A stretch of 64,000 bases of DNA from Toxonevra muliebris (taxonomy: Eukaryota > Arthropoda > Insecta > Diptera > Pallopteridae). Each line of letters opens with the position of its first letter. Position 1 is the stretch's first letter. The notes below the pieces were generated by a model, which made no database searches, was not told where the DNA came from, and saw only the letters and a program-made list of their open reading frames with translations. The DNA lies in the NCBI GenBank assembly GCA_963691655.1, contig OY829326.1, positions 100,005,340 through 100,069,339 on the forward strand. Direction: 5' to 3'. Positions 45,527 through 57,041 of this stretch are shown in pieces. The position numbers were made by a program, and so were the translations under genes.

Positions 45527-46757
45527 AAGCGCGGTTCACGCCAAATTGGCACGCTTTGTTGTGGTCACCACGTCGCCCCTAGTCATAAGAACAACAAATT
45601 TTTTACTGGGATTTGTTTACAATATCGTTACCGTTAGTTGATAAATTTTTCATATTAATTGATCGCAAGTTGGTGATTGTGTGCACAACGGAAGCTGCAA
45701 ATAGAAAATTGTGAACAAATTTATTGAAAATCCGTCGTGGTCTGGTTCAAAGATTGCGAAAAATAATGGTATGTAGAGTTATAAAACGATATAAAGAAAC
45801 TCTTAGTGTTGAAAGAGCTAAAAAAGTTGTGAAAAAAACGGGAACCACCAACCTAAAATTAAAGGCAAAGATCTTGAGGTCCATCAAAAGCAATCCCGGA
45901 CTATCGGATAGCGATCGTGCCAAAAAATTTAATACCAGCAAAAGCATAAAAGCTGGGCTAAAGTGCTATAGTGCTATAAAATATCCAAATAGAACAGACA
46001 AACATAATTTACTGGCCAAAAAACGTGCTCGTCTTCTTTATAATAATGTTTTGACCAAATTCAATGGATGCATTATTGTGGATGACGAATCATACGTAAA
46101 ATTTGATCTTAAACAGTTTCCAGGTCAAAAATTTTATATGGCAACGAATCGTGGTAATGTACCCTCAAAATTCAAGCACATAAAAATGGGTAAACTTGCA
46201 AAGAAAGCAATGGTATGGCAGGCTATTTGCAGCTGTGGTCTCAAATCCAGGGCATTTGTGACATCCTCTTCTATGACGTCTGATATTTACATCAGAGAGT
46301 GCCTTTCGAAATGACTATTGCCATTTGTTCGTCACCACCATTCGCCAGTGAAGTTTTGGCCTGATTTAGCCAGTTGCCACTACTCTAAGAAAACCATGGA
46401 TTGGTATCAGACAAATAAAGTAGATGTAGTGCCCAAATATATGAATCCACCCAATTGCCCCCAGCTTTGACCGATCGAAAAATACTGGGCTATTACAAAA
46501 TATAAGTTGAAAAAATTCAGGTATTGTCAAAAATGTTACTAAAATGGAATCAAATAGCCGCAAAAGTATCCAGAGCGGATGTTCAAAAGGAATACCCGGA
46601 ACTTTTTGCACAGCAAAAAAAATTTAAATCTTTTAATATTATAGTATTAAAACAAAATATTAAACTTATCATTTAATGCATTATTTATTATTCTGAGTGT
46701 TCTGGTTAAAAAGATACAGCAACTTTCCTGCGTGCCAATTTTGCGTGAACCGCGCTT
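45527..46757 (+). mobile_element. Tc1/mariner-superfamily element, DD37E-type, copy B (end to end)
   Basis: Inverted ends AAGCGCGGTTCACGC C/A AAATTGGCACGC match at 27 of 28 positions and are flanked by TA (45525-45526 and 46758-46759). The length of 1231 bp and the central transposase fit the superfamily. It is better preserved than copy A at the window start and has unrelated outer TIR sequence. Confidence 0.95.
45712..46676 (+). pseudogene. DD37E transposase with few disablements
   Basis: The N-terminus (KFIENPSWSGSKIAK) and helix-turn-helix (SNPGLSDSDRAKKFNTSKS) precede the catalytic core: first Asp in IIVDDESYVKFD, VWQAICSCGLKS, second Asp in KFWPDLASCHYS (46363-46365), third residue Glu in PIEKYWA (46477-46479). 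The distance is exactly 114 nt, that is 37 residues between Asp and Glu, defining DD37E. Disablements are two CGA-to-TGA-type stops (at 46312-46314, where Arg precedes LLPFVR, and at 46468-46470 before PIE), a frameshift near 45770 and one near 46510. Both stops fit CpG deamination. Inactive but recent. Confidence 0.9.
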
Positions 46758-46905
46758 TAACTCATTGTTTTTTCTTCATTTAGATGCAGATTCACTAATA
46801 GCTTTAAATTTTCCACAAAACTTCTGAAAACTAATTAATCCTAAAAAGATCAAGGTTACACAAATCTGTCTTTGTCAAGAAGTGTCTGTCAATTATCGCA
46901 CATAT

Positions 46906-47304
46906 TGATAGTTTTTTAGGAGACTATGAAAATTAAATCTAGAGGTTAATTTTCAAAGTCATGACTTAAGTTCATGTCAATTTCGTTATTTGAAGTTATA
47001 TATAAACAGGCTTAATGAACAAATGTAGTCATCACAACAACAATGTATATAGAGACGGGCAAATCAGACGGCCGTTTCGGAATCCGCCACAATTCCTCAT
47101 CAGTGATCTTAGTGATAGTTCTTAATCTTTCAATATCCTATATAAGATACTAATATTTGAAATCATAACCCAGAATTACGGATTTGATTCCAAATATCTT
47201 CACTGAATAGCGATATTGAAAGAAACTACCACTACCGTTCTATACACTTATGTTGTTGTTTTTTCCCCATTGTAGCTAGTCTACATAACAGTTCGTTATT
47301 TGAA
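46906..47304 (-). mobile_element. Hammerhead-bearing dispersed repeat, copy A
   Basis: A roughly 397-bp segment nearly identical to 63235-63615. Both contain the hammerhead core, GATAGTTTTTTAGGAGACTA at one end, and TTCGTTATTTGAA as a direct repeat near each end (46982-46994 and 47292-47304; spacing 310 bp here and 291 bp in the other copy). Copy A has about 20 bp (CTGAATAGCGATATTGAAAG) missing from copy C. It has no coding capacity. The size and the type I hammerhead fit a retrozyme-like unit or a Penelope-like terminal repeat. Confidence 0.7.
47061..47109 (-). ncRNA. Type I hammerhead ribozyme motif, copy A
   Basis: Identical over 49 nt to the copy at 51273-51321 but on the minus strand: AGATCA stem I strand, CTGATGA, 5-bp stem II, GAAA, self-complementary CGGCCG stem III ending in GTC, then TGATTT closing stem I. 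Confidence 0.75.
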
Positions 47305-47884
47305 AGTCTAGTACATATTGCCTGAGAGAAAGACGGATATCCGCGGATGAAATGCCATGCAACTGCATCGTTTCCCTTATTCAAATTTTTCTCAAAAGAG
47401 AGCGCCATAACGAGCCCTACAATGAATCTTAAGTCAAGTTAGACAAATATTAATATCTGTTTTATCGCAAGTACTATCCAAAAACAATAAAAAAAAGGTA
47501 CTTGGGCTGCATCTAAAAGTCTCAAATAATTTCATAATAAATTTAAATAAAATCATGCCAATCATGCAAGAGCTCAAAAAACTCTTTAGAAAATATGAAT
47601 CCGAATTGAATTTAATTTTAATTGAAAAATTTTAAGAAAATTATAACTTTAAAAATTTCATTCAACCGGAAAAATAGCAATGTAAAATTTCTTTGTCTGA
47701 AACTTCTAGAAAAAAAGAGTCTATATCAGTTGTTGTAGTATTTTGTGGTAATAAGAGAGGGCTGTATTTAAACTGATTCCTTTAGGCATCTTCTATACAT
47801 TTATTATTGTAACTACATTTTTATTCCAGAAGATCCAGAAATGCTACGATATCATATTATATATCAATTTAAAGAGCTTGACGA
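47305..47884. other. Spacer, no gene seen
   Basis: A+T-rich without recognised motifs. Confidence 0.5.
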
Positions 47885-47954
47885 GTAGGTTAGGTTGGAG
47901 TGGCTGTCGAGAGACACACTTAGGCCTGAACGGCCCATTGTGATACCACATAGT
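47885..47954 (-). mobile_element. 3' end of an RNase H-bearing LINE
   Basis: Minus strand reads GTATCACAATGGGCC...GGCCTAAGTGTGTCTCTCG...CAGCCACTCCAACCTAACCT, corresponding to the 3' end of the LINE at 14765-14842. It is a severely 5'-truncated copy. Confidence 0.7.
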
Positions 47955-50042
47955 TGGACCTACAGTTTAACGCCGATTCCGGGAATGAGCTGTTTTTTGC
48001 TGAAAATTTGAAGTCGTTCAGTTTTTAGTAATTAAAGTCTGTAGAATATTTTTTGTCAAATTTTATGTAATGTAAAACGTTTAACTTATGAAATATTTCA
48101 TATTTTGAGTCTTAAAATCTTCATCTCTTCTTAAGTAGGCCCTGCAATTTATTGGTTTGGAGAAATCGATTTTTAAAAAAGTGTGCTATTTGAAAGTATT
48201 ATATTTCGAAAGTATTTTGTAAAAATTGATGAAGATGAAGTTAATTTTTTCTATGTTAAAAACCGAAAGTCAAAACTTTGAACCCGTTTTTCTCAAAAAA
48301 AAATTTTTGGCATTTTTTATTTGAGTCAAAAGAAATCCCATGTCTTCTTCTTTGAGAACTTTGATGTCTAAAAATGGGCTGCACATGTAAGCGTTAAGAA
48401 TTCCTAAGTCAAAAATTATGTTTCTATTGATCTACCAGTCCCATAAAAATTTGTTAAGTTTTGGACCGAGAAAGTTCAGGGTCGACTTAAAATAACACTT
48501 ACTGAGGTCAATTTCGTTTTTGTAAAATATTTATATGGAAAGTGCGTGTAGCGCTGTTTTGATATGAAATTATACTAATGCGGGGAATTCGATCAAAAAT
48601 CGGAGAAATTCTCGAAGGATATCGGGGAGACAGAAAAAATGAGTTGGCATCGCTGCTGCATACACAAATAACAAAACAAACACCAACGAGTAGTTTGTTT
48701 CTCTTTTGATATTTGTTTTTTCATAAAGAGATTTCTTGAGCAAAAAAATAGCCCCAGTTACTGGGGCCTTACCGACTAGTAGTTTTAATTGGAATTGAAA
48801 AATAAAAAACCCCAGTTGGGAGTGTATACTTAACAGATAAAGAAACAATGAACTGTGGCTGACATCTTCTCAAAAATCAATCTACAAAATGGATTTTTAA
48901 TATCAATCCACTTTACAGTGAATTGATGATTGGTAGCTCAACATTGGTCCTCATACTTAGTTTTCCTTCCATATTGAATCTATATCGGTTCAAGTATACT
49001 TAGTATTTTTCGTTTAAAATCAGAGGTCAAATCTGTAGATTAAACTGTTTACAAACCAAACCATCAGCTCGTAATCATAACACTGGAGTTCACGTAAAAA
49101 AAACGTTTGACAATGAAATTGGTTACCGCAGTGTAATCTATCACAATGCAAAGAAGCGAAAAGTGAAGTGTTGTATTGTGTATTTATTCGATATTTGCAA
49201 ACCTTGAATAAATAATGTGGTGACCGTAAATACATAATTGTTTATATACTTTAATTTTTGTTATAATAGATGTCAATTTATTTAGGAAAATGATTGCAAA
49301 TGCTGTGATTTGTCAATAGAATGTGCATATGTAAAAATATTTATATATACTAATTTACTATGGATCTATCTAGGCTATTTAAAGCAATCGCTACCTAGCA
49401 TATCTTAACAAATCGAAATTTTCTGGCGGCAATTACCTCCTTTTAATGCTTTATTCTCCTTAGGGGCTTCAATTTATTCCTCGTGGTTGTTGGATGTTCA
49501 ACTTACTAAAGCATAAAGTTACCAGAATGCAAGTTTTTCCCAAAAATATATTCTATAACAAATTATGAATTTATGCGCAATTTTCCAAAAACTATTTATT
49601 CGCAAATGTATGTGCTTACAGTCTATTTATATTTTCCCAATTTTTTTTCATTAAAAATTATGTCCTTGTAATATATCAATATGAAAACAAATTTAACTCA
49701 CAATTTTCATAGAATTTGATATTAAATCCAAGAATAATTTCAGTACCAGAAATTTCTAAAACAGCTCACTATATTATCCCATTTTATATACTGCCTAATT
49801 AAAAAGAACAAACTTATTTACTGCAATCAAGTGCATACAGTAGTGGGTAATTTATACTTCATTTTAAATTTATGTTGATTGCAATAGATTTGTATTTCCA
49901 AGGTGTTTGGGTATGACGAGTTGTATGCCATTTATTTTTTAATTGTTTTTTAGATATAAAAAAGAGAATAAGGATTCACGAGTTATTTGTTGTAATGAAA
50001 TTCAATTTAATGAGTTATAAATTTTAGGTCTTTCATGCCCGA
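47955..50042. other. Spacer, no gene seen
   Basis: A+T-rich sequence. CCCCAGTTACTGGGGC at 48752-48767 is a small palindrome. No supported gene on either strand. Confidence 0.45.
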
Positions 50043-50100
50043 ACTTTAATGTGGCATAAAATAGGTGTCTAACAAATTTCTTTAGTAATAATATACTTTA
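50043..50100 (+). repeat. Dispersed repeat pair member 2
   Basis: Matches 42326-42385. Confidence 0.75.
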
Positions 50101-50896
50101 ACTGTATTAGATATAACGTAAATGAGGGTAATTCGGATCGATTTTTGCAAGGAGAACTTTGAGCGGTAAAAATAATGATTACAGATTAATGAAAGAAAAA
50201 TATTTTAATATAAAATTAAAGCATAGTTCTTCCTCTTTTAAAGTTGTTAAATACCAAAAAAAAAAAATCATAACTTTTTTTTAATAATTGCTAAGGTTAC
50301 ATCGAAAAATTTAGTCTGCAAGTAAGTCGGATCGATGATGTATATAATTACGAACAGCAAAATTTATAGCAAATTATGTTTAAGTTTATGTTTATTTAGA
50401 TGCAAAAATTAAATCTGGTATTTATGGAAAACATATGTATAAAAAGAATTTATGAATGTATGCGTAAATACATACACACACATACAAACAAATTATTGTC
50501 TAAATCTATGCATTTTCCTTATGTAATCATATATCGTTTATCCGATCTTAGTGAAATTTGATGCAGATATGCATTTGTCTGTATGTCAAATTGTGGGCTA
50601 TAAAATTCGTCCTATCTCAAAGTGGGCGTGGCAATTTCGCTCGCAAAAATCGAATATCTTCGAATATCATATCGAGTCAAATTAATAAAATTTGACATGG
50701 AGATTTACTTGTTCCACACCGAACCAATTCTCAAACATGGGCCTACTCATGGGCGTATCAAAATTAGGGGAAGAGCCTGTGGCTGGACGATATATGCAAA
50801 TATATTGAAAGCAAAAGTATGGGACTGTGCAATCTTACGTGGGAGCAATAGCGGGTGTAAGGGGCGTAGGAAAAGGGAGAGGATTTGGAGTTAAAT
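50101..50896. other. Spacer, no gene seen
   Basis: From 50580 the base composition becomes more even (GTGGGCGTGGCAATTTCGCT), which suggests an unrelated repeat fragment, but the family is not identified. Confidence 0.4.
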
Positions 50897-51018
50897 ACCC
50901 CTGACCTTCCCCCAAGCCCCCCCATAACCTCCCCCAAAGTCTCCCCTAACCTCCCCCTAAGCTCTACCTTAACCTCCCCCTCCCTAACTCCCCCAACCGC
51001 GTCCCTAATTCCCTCCCC
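50897..51018 (-). repeat. C-tract cluster with G-quadruplex potential on the minus strand
   Basis: At least eight runs of four to seven C (CCCC TGACCTT CCCCC AAG CCCCCCC ATAACCT CCCCC...) sit within 120 bp. The minus strand therefore has consecutive G4-5 tracts separated by 3-7 nt, fitting the canonical quadruplex rule. The units are loosely tandem (CCTAACCTCCCC). Confidence 0.8.
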
Positions 51019-51173
51019 TTCTTTCCTGATAAGAATTTCATATATTTGAACGTTGGCCACAAATAAAAAAAACAAATTTGAAAAGGAGTAACAAATGTTA
51101 ACCCCTTTAAGGTAAATCTCTGGATCCGCTAGTCGGTGGCCACGCCCGTGTGCTGATGAACAATGAAATATAT

Positions 51174-51351
51174 ATTCAGTGAAGATATTTGGAATCAAAT
51201 CTGTAATTCTGGGTTATGATTTCAAATATTAGTAGCTTATATAGGATATTGAAAGATTAAGAACTATCACTAAGATCACTGATGAGGAATTGTGGCGGAT
51301 TCCGAAACGGCCGTCTGATTTGCCCGTCTCTATATACATTGTTGTTGTTGA
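51174..51351 (+). mobile_element. Hammerhead-bearing dispersed repeat, copy B (partial)
   Basis: Matches the reverse complement of copies A and C from ATTCAGTGAAGATATTTGG through the (TTG)n just after the hammerhead, then diverges. About 178 bp. Confidence 0.7.
51273..51321 (+). ncRNA. Type I hammerhead ribozyme motif, copy B
   Basis: All conserved core elements are present in order: stem I strand AGATCA (51273-51278), CTGATGA (51279-51285), stem II GGAAT/ATTCC closing an 8-nt loop (51286-51303), GAAA (51304-51307), self-complementary CGGCCG (51308-51313) forming a minimal stem III, then TC so that GTC is the cleavage triplet (51313-51315), and TGATTT (51316-51321) pairing with AGATCA, one G-U included. 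Predicted self-cleavage follows C51315. The stem III palindrome is as in retroelement hammerheads that cleave best as dimers. Confidence 0.75.
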
Positions 51352-52050
51352 CATTGACATAAATGTGATTTGGAATAAAAAAAAAACTAATCATTTAACA
51401 CAAACTAGTTTTTAAAAATATATTTCATATTGAATTTGACTCAAAATTACTTGTTAGTTTCAAAATTTGTATAACAGTAAGAAACGCTATTAATTTCAAT
51501 TAATATTTCAATAAAAAAAATGTTTTTTGATTTTAAAATGCAAAATTTTCAACAAAAATTCTAATTCAAATTCCACAAAAACTCTCTAAACAAAGGATCG
51601 ATCCAAATTCAACATTTCTCAAAAAGATTTTCACTTCAAGAAGATTTTCGTTCTTCTGACTAGAACGATGTATTTGGAACTGTAATTTTTTCTTTCACAG
51701 TTCCTTCCGCAAAAAAATGAATTAAAAATCAAATTCAAAAAAAGAGCATGAATTAAATTATCCAGCATTGTATGCATCATGTATTAAAGTTCAAATGTGC
51801 TTTAATTACTATATGCAGGTCTTTTATTTACTTATTTTATTTCACAAGAATTTCCTAATTAATTTTTTTATTTTATAAATACAAATGATGAGAGCGAGAA
51901 GTAAAGGGATGAGAAGTAAAAAAAGCAACAAAAATAACATAAAAAATAAATTTCAATGGAAATTAAATTTTTTGGATAACCACTACAAAATACAAAAAAA
52001 TAAAAATAAAAAACGTGGAAATGCGCAAAAAAAAAAAAAAATATTTCGCA
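51352..52050. other. AT-rich spacer, no gene seen
   Basis: The Lys/Asn-rich frame at 51885-52091 is an A-rich artefact. Confidence 0.5.
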
Positions 52051-52059
52051 GTGTTTGTT

Positions 52060-52352
52060 CAGAGTTCGAGTGCAACTGCTGCTGCTGTTAGTTTGTTATC
52101 AGTACAACCGACGAGTTATTGCCGTACACGAGTGTAACTGTGTATGTATCCTTTTTGTGAAATTCAAACAAACCAATTAACTCACAAAAGTGCAGTAGCA
52201 ACAGCAACAGCAGAGTTTGTTAAAACAAAGGAATTTGTTAAATTAAAAATTACTCGCGCGCAATCCACGTAAGCAAATCAAACAAAAATCTTTGCAACAA
52301 CATCAACAGCTAATAACAACAACAACTATAGCTGCAATGACCCTCACATTTG
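52060..52352 (+). other. Candidate first exon: 5' UTR, ATG and splice donor
   Basis: A compositionally distinct stretch (CTGCTGCTG, AGTGCAGTAGCAACAGCAAC) reminiscent of fly 5' UTRs leads to GCTGCAATGACCCTCACATTTG followed at 52353 by GTAAGTAT, a near-consensus donor. Reading from the ATG (52337-52339) gives MTLTF, then a split Gly codon. TTATCAGTA at 52096-52104 is Initiator-like. The next exon is not identified within the window, so this is a hypothesis from signals only. Confidence 0.3.
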
Positions 52353-54571
52353 GTAAGTATGTATTCAAAAAAAAAATAAAAAAAAAAAAATAATTTGTAC
52401 TTTGAACTCTCACACACAAACATACATAATAAAATACTTACTGCTACTGCTTCTGTATCCTGCTGACGTTTTATATGCAAAAATTTGATTAAGCGATATT
52501 TCCCCTTTTTTTCTCACAATATGCACAGTGTACAGCATGCGAAAAAAAATGCTGAAAAATGCGGAAATTGTTTATAAGCCTTTTACACTTCAGTGGGAGC
52601 TGCAGAGAGATGCGATTTTGGTGCGAGTAGCGCGAATAATTTGTGCAGAGCAATTTGATTGTGAAATTGATTTGCCTACGAAAGCGTGTTTTGTATGTGT
52701 ACCTCCTAGAGTGTTCGAGAGCAAGGGTTAAAGAATTTCTGGGTTTGTTTTTTTGTAATAGAAATGATGGAAGCATAAACTCTAATGAAGTTTGGTTCGC
52801 TAGTTAGTTCCACTCTGTGTTTTAATCTGATCCTGCAATAATAGATTTTTTTCACTCGTTTACCGCGTTCATTTCAGAATCAAATTTAAATCAAATTTCT
52901 ATCTGAAAACTCTTGCATTCCCCATCGCAATAAAGCTCTATTCAGCTGCCAGAGTTGCCAAAATCGGTCACGCAACCATTGCCATTTTTGCTACTGTTTT
53001 ATTTGGTGTGAATTTGAGTTAAAAAAATCAAAAGGTTTCACAAAGTGAATAAATCACACACGAATCACAACAAAAAAAAACAAAAAACAAAAGTGTTCCT
53101 GCATGCCACACACGCCTGTAAGGTATGCACGCACCGCTGCTTGGTACAGAGAAAATGCATTGCGTATCGTTGGTTTGTTGTTGTACTACCATTGTGTACA
53201 GTGGGCGTGTGTGTGTGTGAAACTAACTGGACGCGTGAATTTAATTAAGATTTTCTAGTGAAATACTAACAAATATTTTTTTTTTTTTGTAACCACAGTT
53301 GGCAGTTAATTGGAATTTTAGGAGTGTTTGAAATGTTACTCGCTTTGGAGAGTCAACGCATTAATGAGCCTTGCAGATCAGCTGTCGCTTCTAAAGGAAT
53401 TTCTCTCAGGAAAAAGAAATATAACAAAAATTTCAGTACTAAACAGTCCTGTAATCCGGGTTGGTATCGCTGTAATGTTACTTTAAGCTGCCAAAGATTT
53501 CTTCACATTATTTTCTTAATTTTAGATCGAAAACATTAAGCCGCAGACCTTAGTCATCTTCCTTATTCTTTTTCCTGTTTCCTGTTTTTACTTATTGTAT
53601 GATCACGATATTTATCATTCATGCACTTGTTCCATATACCCAAACTCGCTTCAGATTGAGAGAAAGAGGCATGTTATGAATGCTTTATCAAATAATGATC
53701 TTCAAGTGAACTTTCCGAATTAGAATTTCCCAGCGTCCCGAATACTTTGATTCAAATTTCAAAAGATAATTAAATTTTTGTGTACTCTTTTACAGTTGCG
53801 TAAAATTCATTGAAAAATCTCATCTCACCTCTTAGCTTCTCTTTGGCCAGAAGCTTAATTTTGAGAAACACTTAACCTTGTATCCCTTAGCTGCACCAGT
53901 GCCTGTCAATATAATTTTCATTATCCATTCATTGCTATGCTATTTAATCAAGTAAAAATAATGCAATCAACTCATTTTTTCACACGTTCAAATTCTTAAA
54001 AACACAAATACCCACAAAAATAAACAAAATTTGTTTTACTTTGACTTCATGGAACCATTAGCTTATCTTAGTTTTGCTCTTTGTCATATAATCGCAAACA
54101 ACAACAAAACAAGGACAGAAACAACAACAACAACAGCAACAGCATTTAAATCAAACTCAAACAGCGACACGTGCATAAATGCTCAATCATTGACGTCTTT
54201 TACTTCTTTACTTGCTACTATTTCTTCGTTTTACCTTTATACAAAACTACAAATTTTCTAGATTCTCATTCTTTTTTTTTTTTTTTTTTTTTGTTTTGTT
54301 TTCTTTTTTGGAATAGGCAAATTAAATTTTGGGTCAAGCTAAGCGACAAAACAAACAAAACTGACCCCAAATAAAGATGTAAAAAGGAGCAGAGAAATGA
54401 GGGAGAAAACACCAACTAAAGAAGGCCCACCTATAGGGGAGTACGGGAAGCATTGAGAGAATAACACACGGAAACTGTAACTCAAACTGAAATAATGACA
54501 AATGAGGGTCAGCATGGGAACAATTCTGAACAATAAATCCACTGCTTTCTCTTAGCACGTATGCACGTGTA

Positions 54572-54573
<2 letters not shown>
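52353..54573. other. Spacer / putative intron, no gene seen
   Basis: A+T-rich with CAACAACA runs at 54100-54140 and poly-T at 54270-54290. The more GC-even patches at 52500-52740 and 53090-53230 have short frames without recognised domains. Confidence 0.4.

Positions 54574-54574
<1 letters not shown>

Positions 54575-54602
<28 letters not shown>
54575..54602. repeat. (TC)n microsatellite
   Basis: Fourteen perfect TC units. Confidence 0.95.
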
Positions 54603-54607
<5 letters not shown>

Positions 54608-55299
54608 TATGTGTATATATTTGAGTGTACGTGTGCGTGTATGAGTATAGCAATTGTTGACAGGTATGCATTTAAGTTAAACCGTTACGCACTGATTGTC
54701 ATAATAAAAAGCAGAAGCAATGAAACTCAACACACGCACACTTATACATGCACACGTATTTCCTTTTTATGTTGGAAAGAAGAAAATAACACATGCACAC
54801 ACGCACACACACACATTCATGCATTTTAAGCAGGAAGAAGGCAAAAAAGATGTTGTCGTAGTAGTGGCAGTAGAAAAATGGGTAACAAAGTTGCGCTTCG
54901 TCACAAAAATTTGTTAAAGAAAATTATTACAATACTGTCGAAAGTTGAAAGTAGAAAAGTTAACATACAGAGACAACATTTCAACGTCAACAAAAAACAA
55001 CAACAATAACAAGCAATAACAATAATAATACAATGGCGACAATAACATCAACAACAACATCTTGTCAACTTTTATTATGATAGATTCCCAAAGGTATAAT
55101 AATTTCATTGACATAACAAATTGGCATTTTCTCACATTTTCACCTTTAACTAAAAAAGGTGCAAATTTCTACATTTTTAATCTTCTGGGAAAATTTTCTG
55201 TTTTGTACTCAGCCAGGAGAAAAAAAATGTGTAAATGCATAATTTTAAAACGAATTCATTCACAGCTTTTTAAGTATTGAATTTTCAAGAATTTATCAC
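54603..55299. other. Spacer with CA and CAA repeats, no gene seen
   Basis: ACACACGCACAC runs at 54730-54820 and CAACAATAACAA runs at 54985-55060. Confidence 0.5.
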
Positions 55300-57030
55300 A
55301 CAAATTTTATATTGATTCAAACTATTGCTTTCTGGAATCAGTTTTAACTATCTTCAACCTAAACTGGCGATTTTTTGTATCAATTTTAAATAGCCTTAAC
55401 TAGAAAATATTTTTTGAATTCGACTTCATTGTTTGTGGGATGAAATTTATGAATATTGACTGCTTAATATTAAATTCAACCTTTTTTCAAGAAATATGAT
55501 ATTTTTAACTAAAATTATTTTGATTAACAATAACAAATCAATACTTTCTGAAATCAATTTTATGTTTTCTGTGCCATTGACTATTCCGAATTCATTTGAT
55601 ACTTTCTAAATTCAAATTTAGGCTTTTTGAGTTAAATTGAATTACTTGAAACTCAATTTGGCTTTTCTGAGTTGAAATTGGCGTTTTCTGAACTCGAATT
55701 GTAGCATTACTGAAATAAATTTGAGCATTCTGAATTCATTCATTCGTTGCCGTTTTTTGAGTTTAAATAATGATGCTTTCTAAATTGACTTTTTTTAAAT
55801 TGAGCTTGATTATTCAATACAAATTGTTGCTTCTTGACTTTCTTGCTACTTTCTGAATTCAAATTAACATTTTCTAAATTAAAGTTTTTTTTTGAACCAG
55901 TTTAACTCTTTTTGAAGTCATACTGGAATTCTTTGAGTTCTAACTAAACATTTTGAATTCAAATTGAGCATTTTAAATTTGATTTCAAGCTTTTTCAATT
56001 CAAGATAGTACTTTTTAAATTCAGATTGGTCATTTTAAATTAAAATGGATGGTCTAAAGTCGTATAAAGACTAGGTTTTCTGAATTTAGTTTGAATATTC
56101 TGAATTGGGTTGACATTTTCCAAATTTAAGTTTACGCTTTCTGAATTTTTAAAATTATTTTGATTATTCTGATCTCAAATTGGCTCTTTCTGAACTCAAT
56201 TCTGAATATTCTGAATTTAAATTGACTGTTTTGATTGACAATTTTGAACTTAAATTAACGAATTCTAAATTGAGGTTTCCTGAATTCACTTTAACTTATT
56301 ATTTTGAATTTAAAATTACGCTTTTTGAACTAAGATTGAATAATCTGATTTCACAGTGGAATTTTTTGAATTCTAATTGACGTTTTCTCACATTATTTTC
56401 TCACATTATTTTTAAATTCAAATTGACGTTTTCTGAATTGAAACTAAAGATCATTTGACCATTCGATTTGACTACTTCTGTATTCAAATTGACCCTTTTT
56501 AAATACAGTTTGAGTATTCTGAATTCGAATTGACGTTTTCTGAATTTATTTTAATTACTCTGCACTCAAATTGATGCTATCTAAATTAAGTTCAAATTCA
56601 CTGTTCTGAATTCAATTTAGTTATTTAGAATTGACACTGTTTGAATTCAATTCACATATTTTTAGCTCAAATGGACTACTCTGAATTCAAATTGCATTTT
56701 TTGAAATCATTTTAAGTATTCTGAACTCAAATCATTTTTTGAATTCCAATTGACGCTTTCTAAAATTCAAATTGAATGCCCCAAATTTAAATTGACAGTT
56801 TTTTAATTCCAATTGACGTTTTTTGAATTCAAATTGACTACTTATTTCTGAACTAAATTTAACTATTGTAGTTTGAACTCAAATTGACTATTATGAATTC
56901 AAATTGATTCTGCAGTAATTCAAAATGTAGCTCTTTGAAATTATTCAAGTTATTTTGAATTCAAATTGATTCTTTTGAATTCAAATTAACTCTTTTCGAA
57001 TTCAGTTTAGCTATTTTGAATTCTAGTTGA
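55300..57030. repeat. TTCTGAATTCAAATTGAC degenerate minisatellite, 1.7 kb
   Basis: Dozens of diverged units of 17-22 bp built on TTCTGAATTCAAATTGACG fill the block, many retaining the EcoRI-like GAATTC. It is cleaner toward the right end (56520-57030). It ends where the TTAA element (57042) begins. Frames such as 56180-56380 (L/N/F/E-rich) are repeat translations. Confidence 0.85.
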
Positions 57031-57041
57031 CGCTTCCTTAA

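Noticed and set aside
51152..51175. Second CTGATGA...GAAA near hammerhead copy B
   Set aside because: Only 5 nt between the boxes, so no stem II can form, and there is no cleavage triplet.
51885..52091. Lys/Asn-rich 68-residue frame
   Set aside because: A-rich sequence without protein features.
52528..52731. 67-residue frame in a GC-even patch
   Set aside because: No recognised domain; lacks convincing acceptor and donor in the frame.
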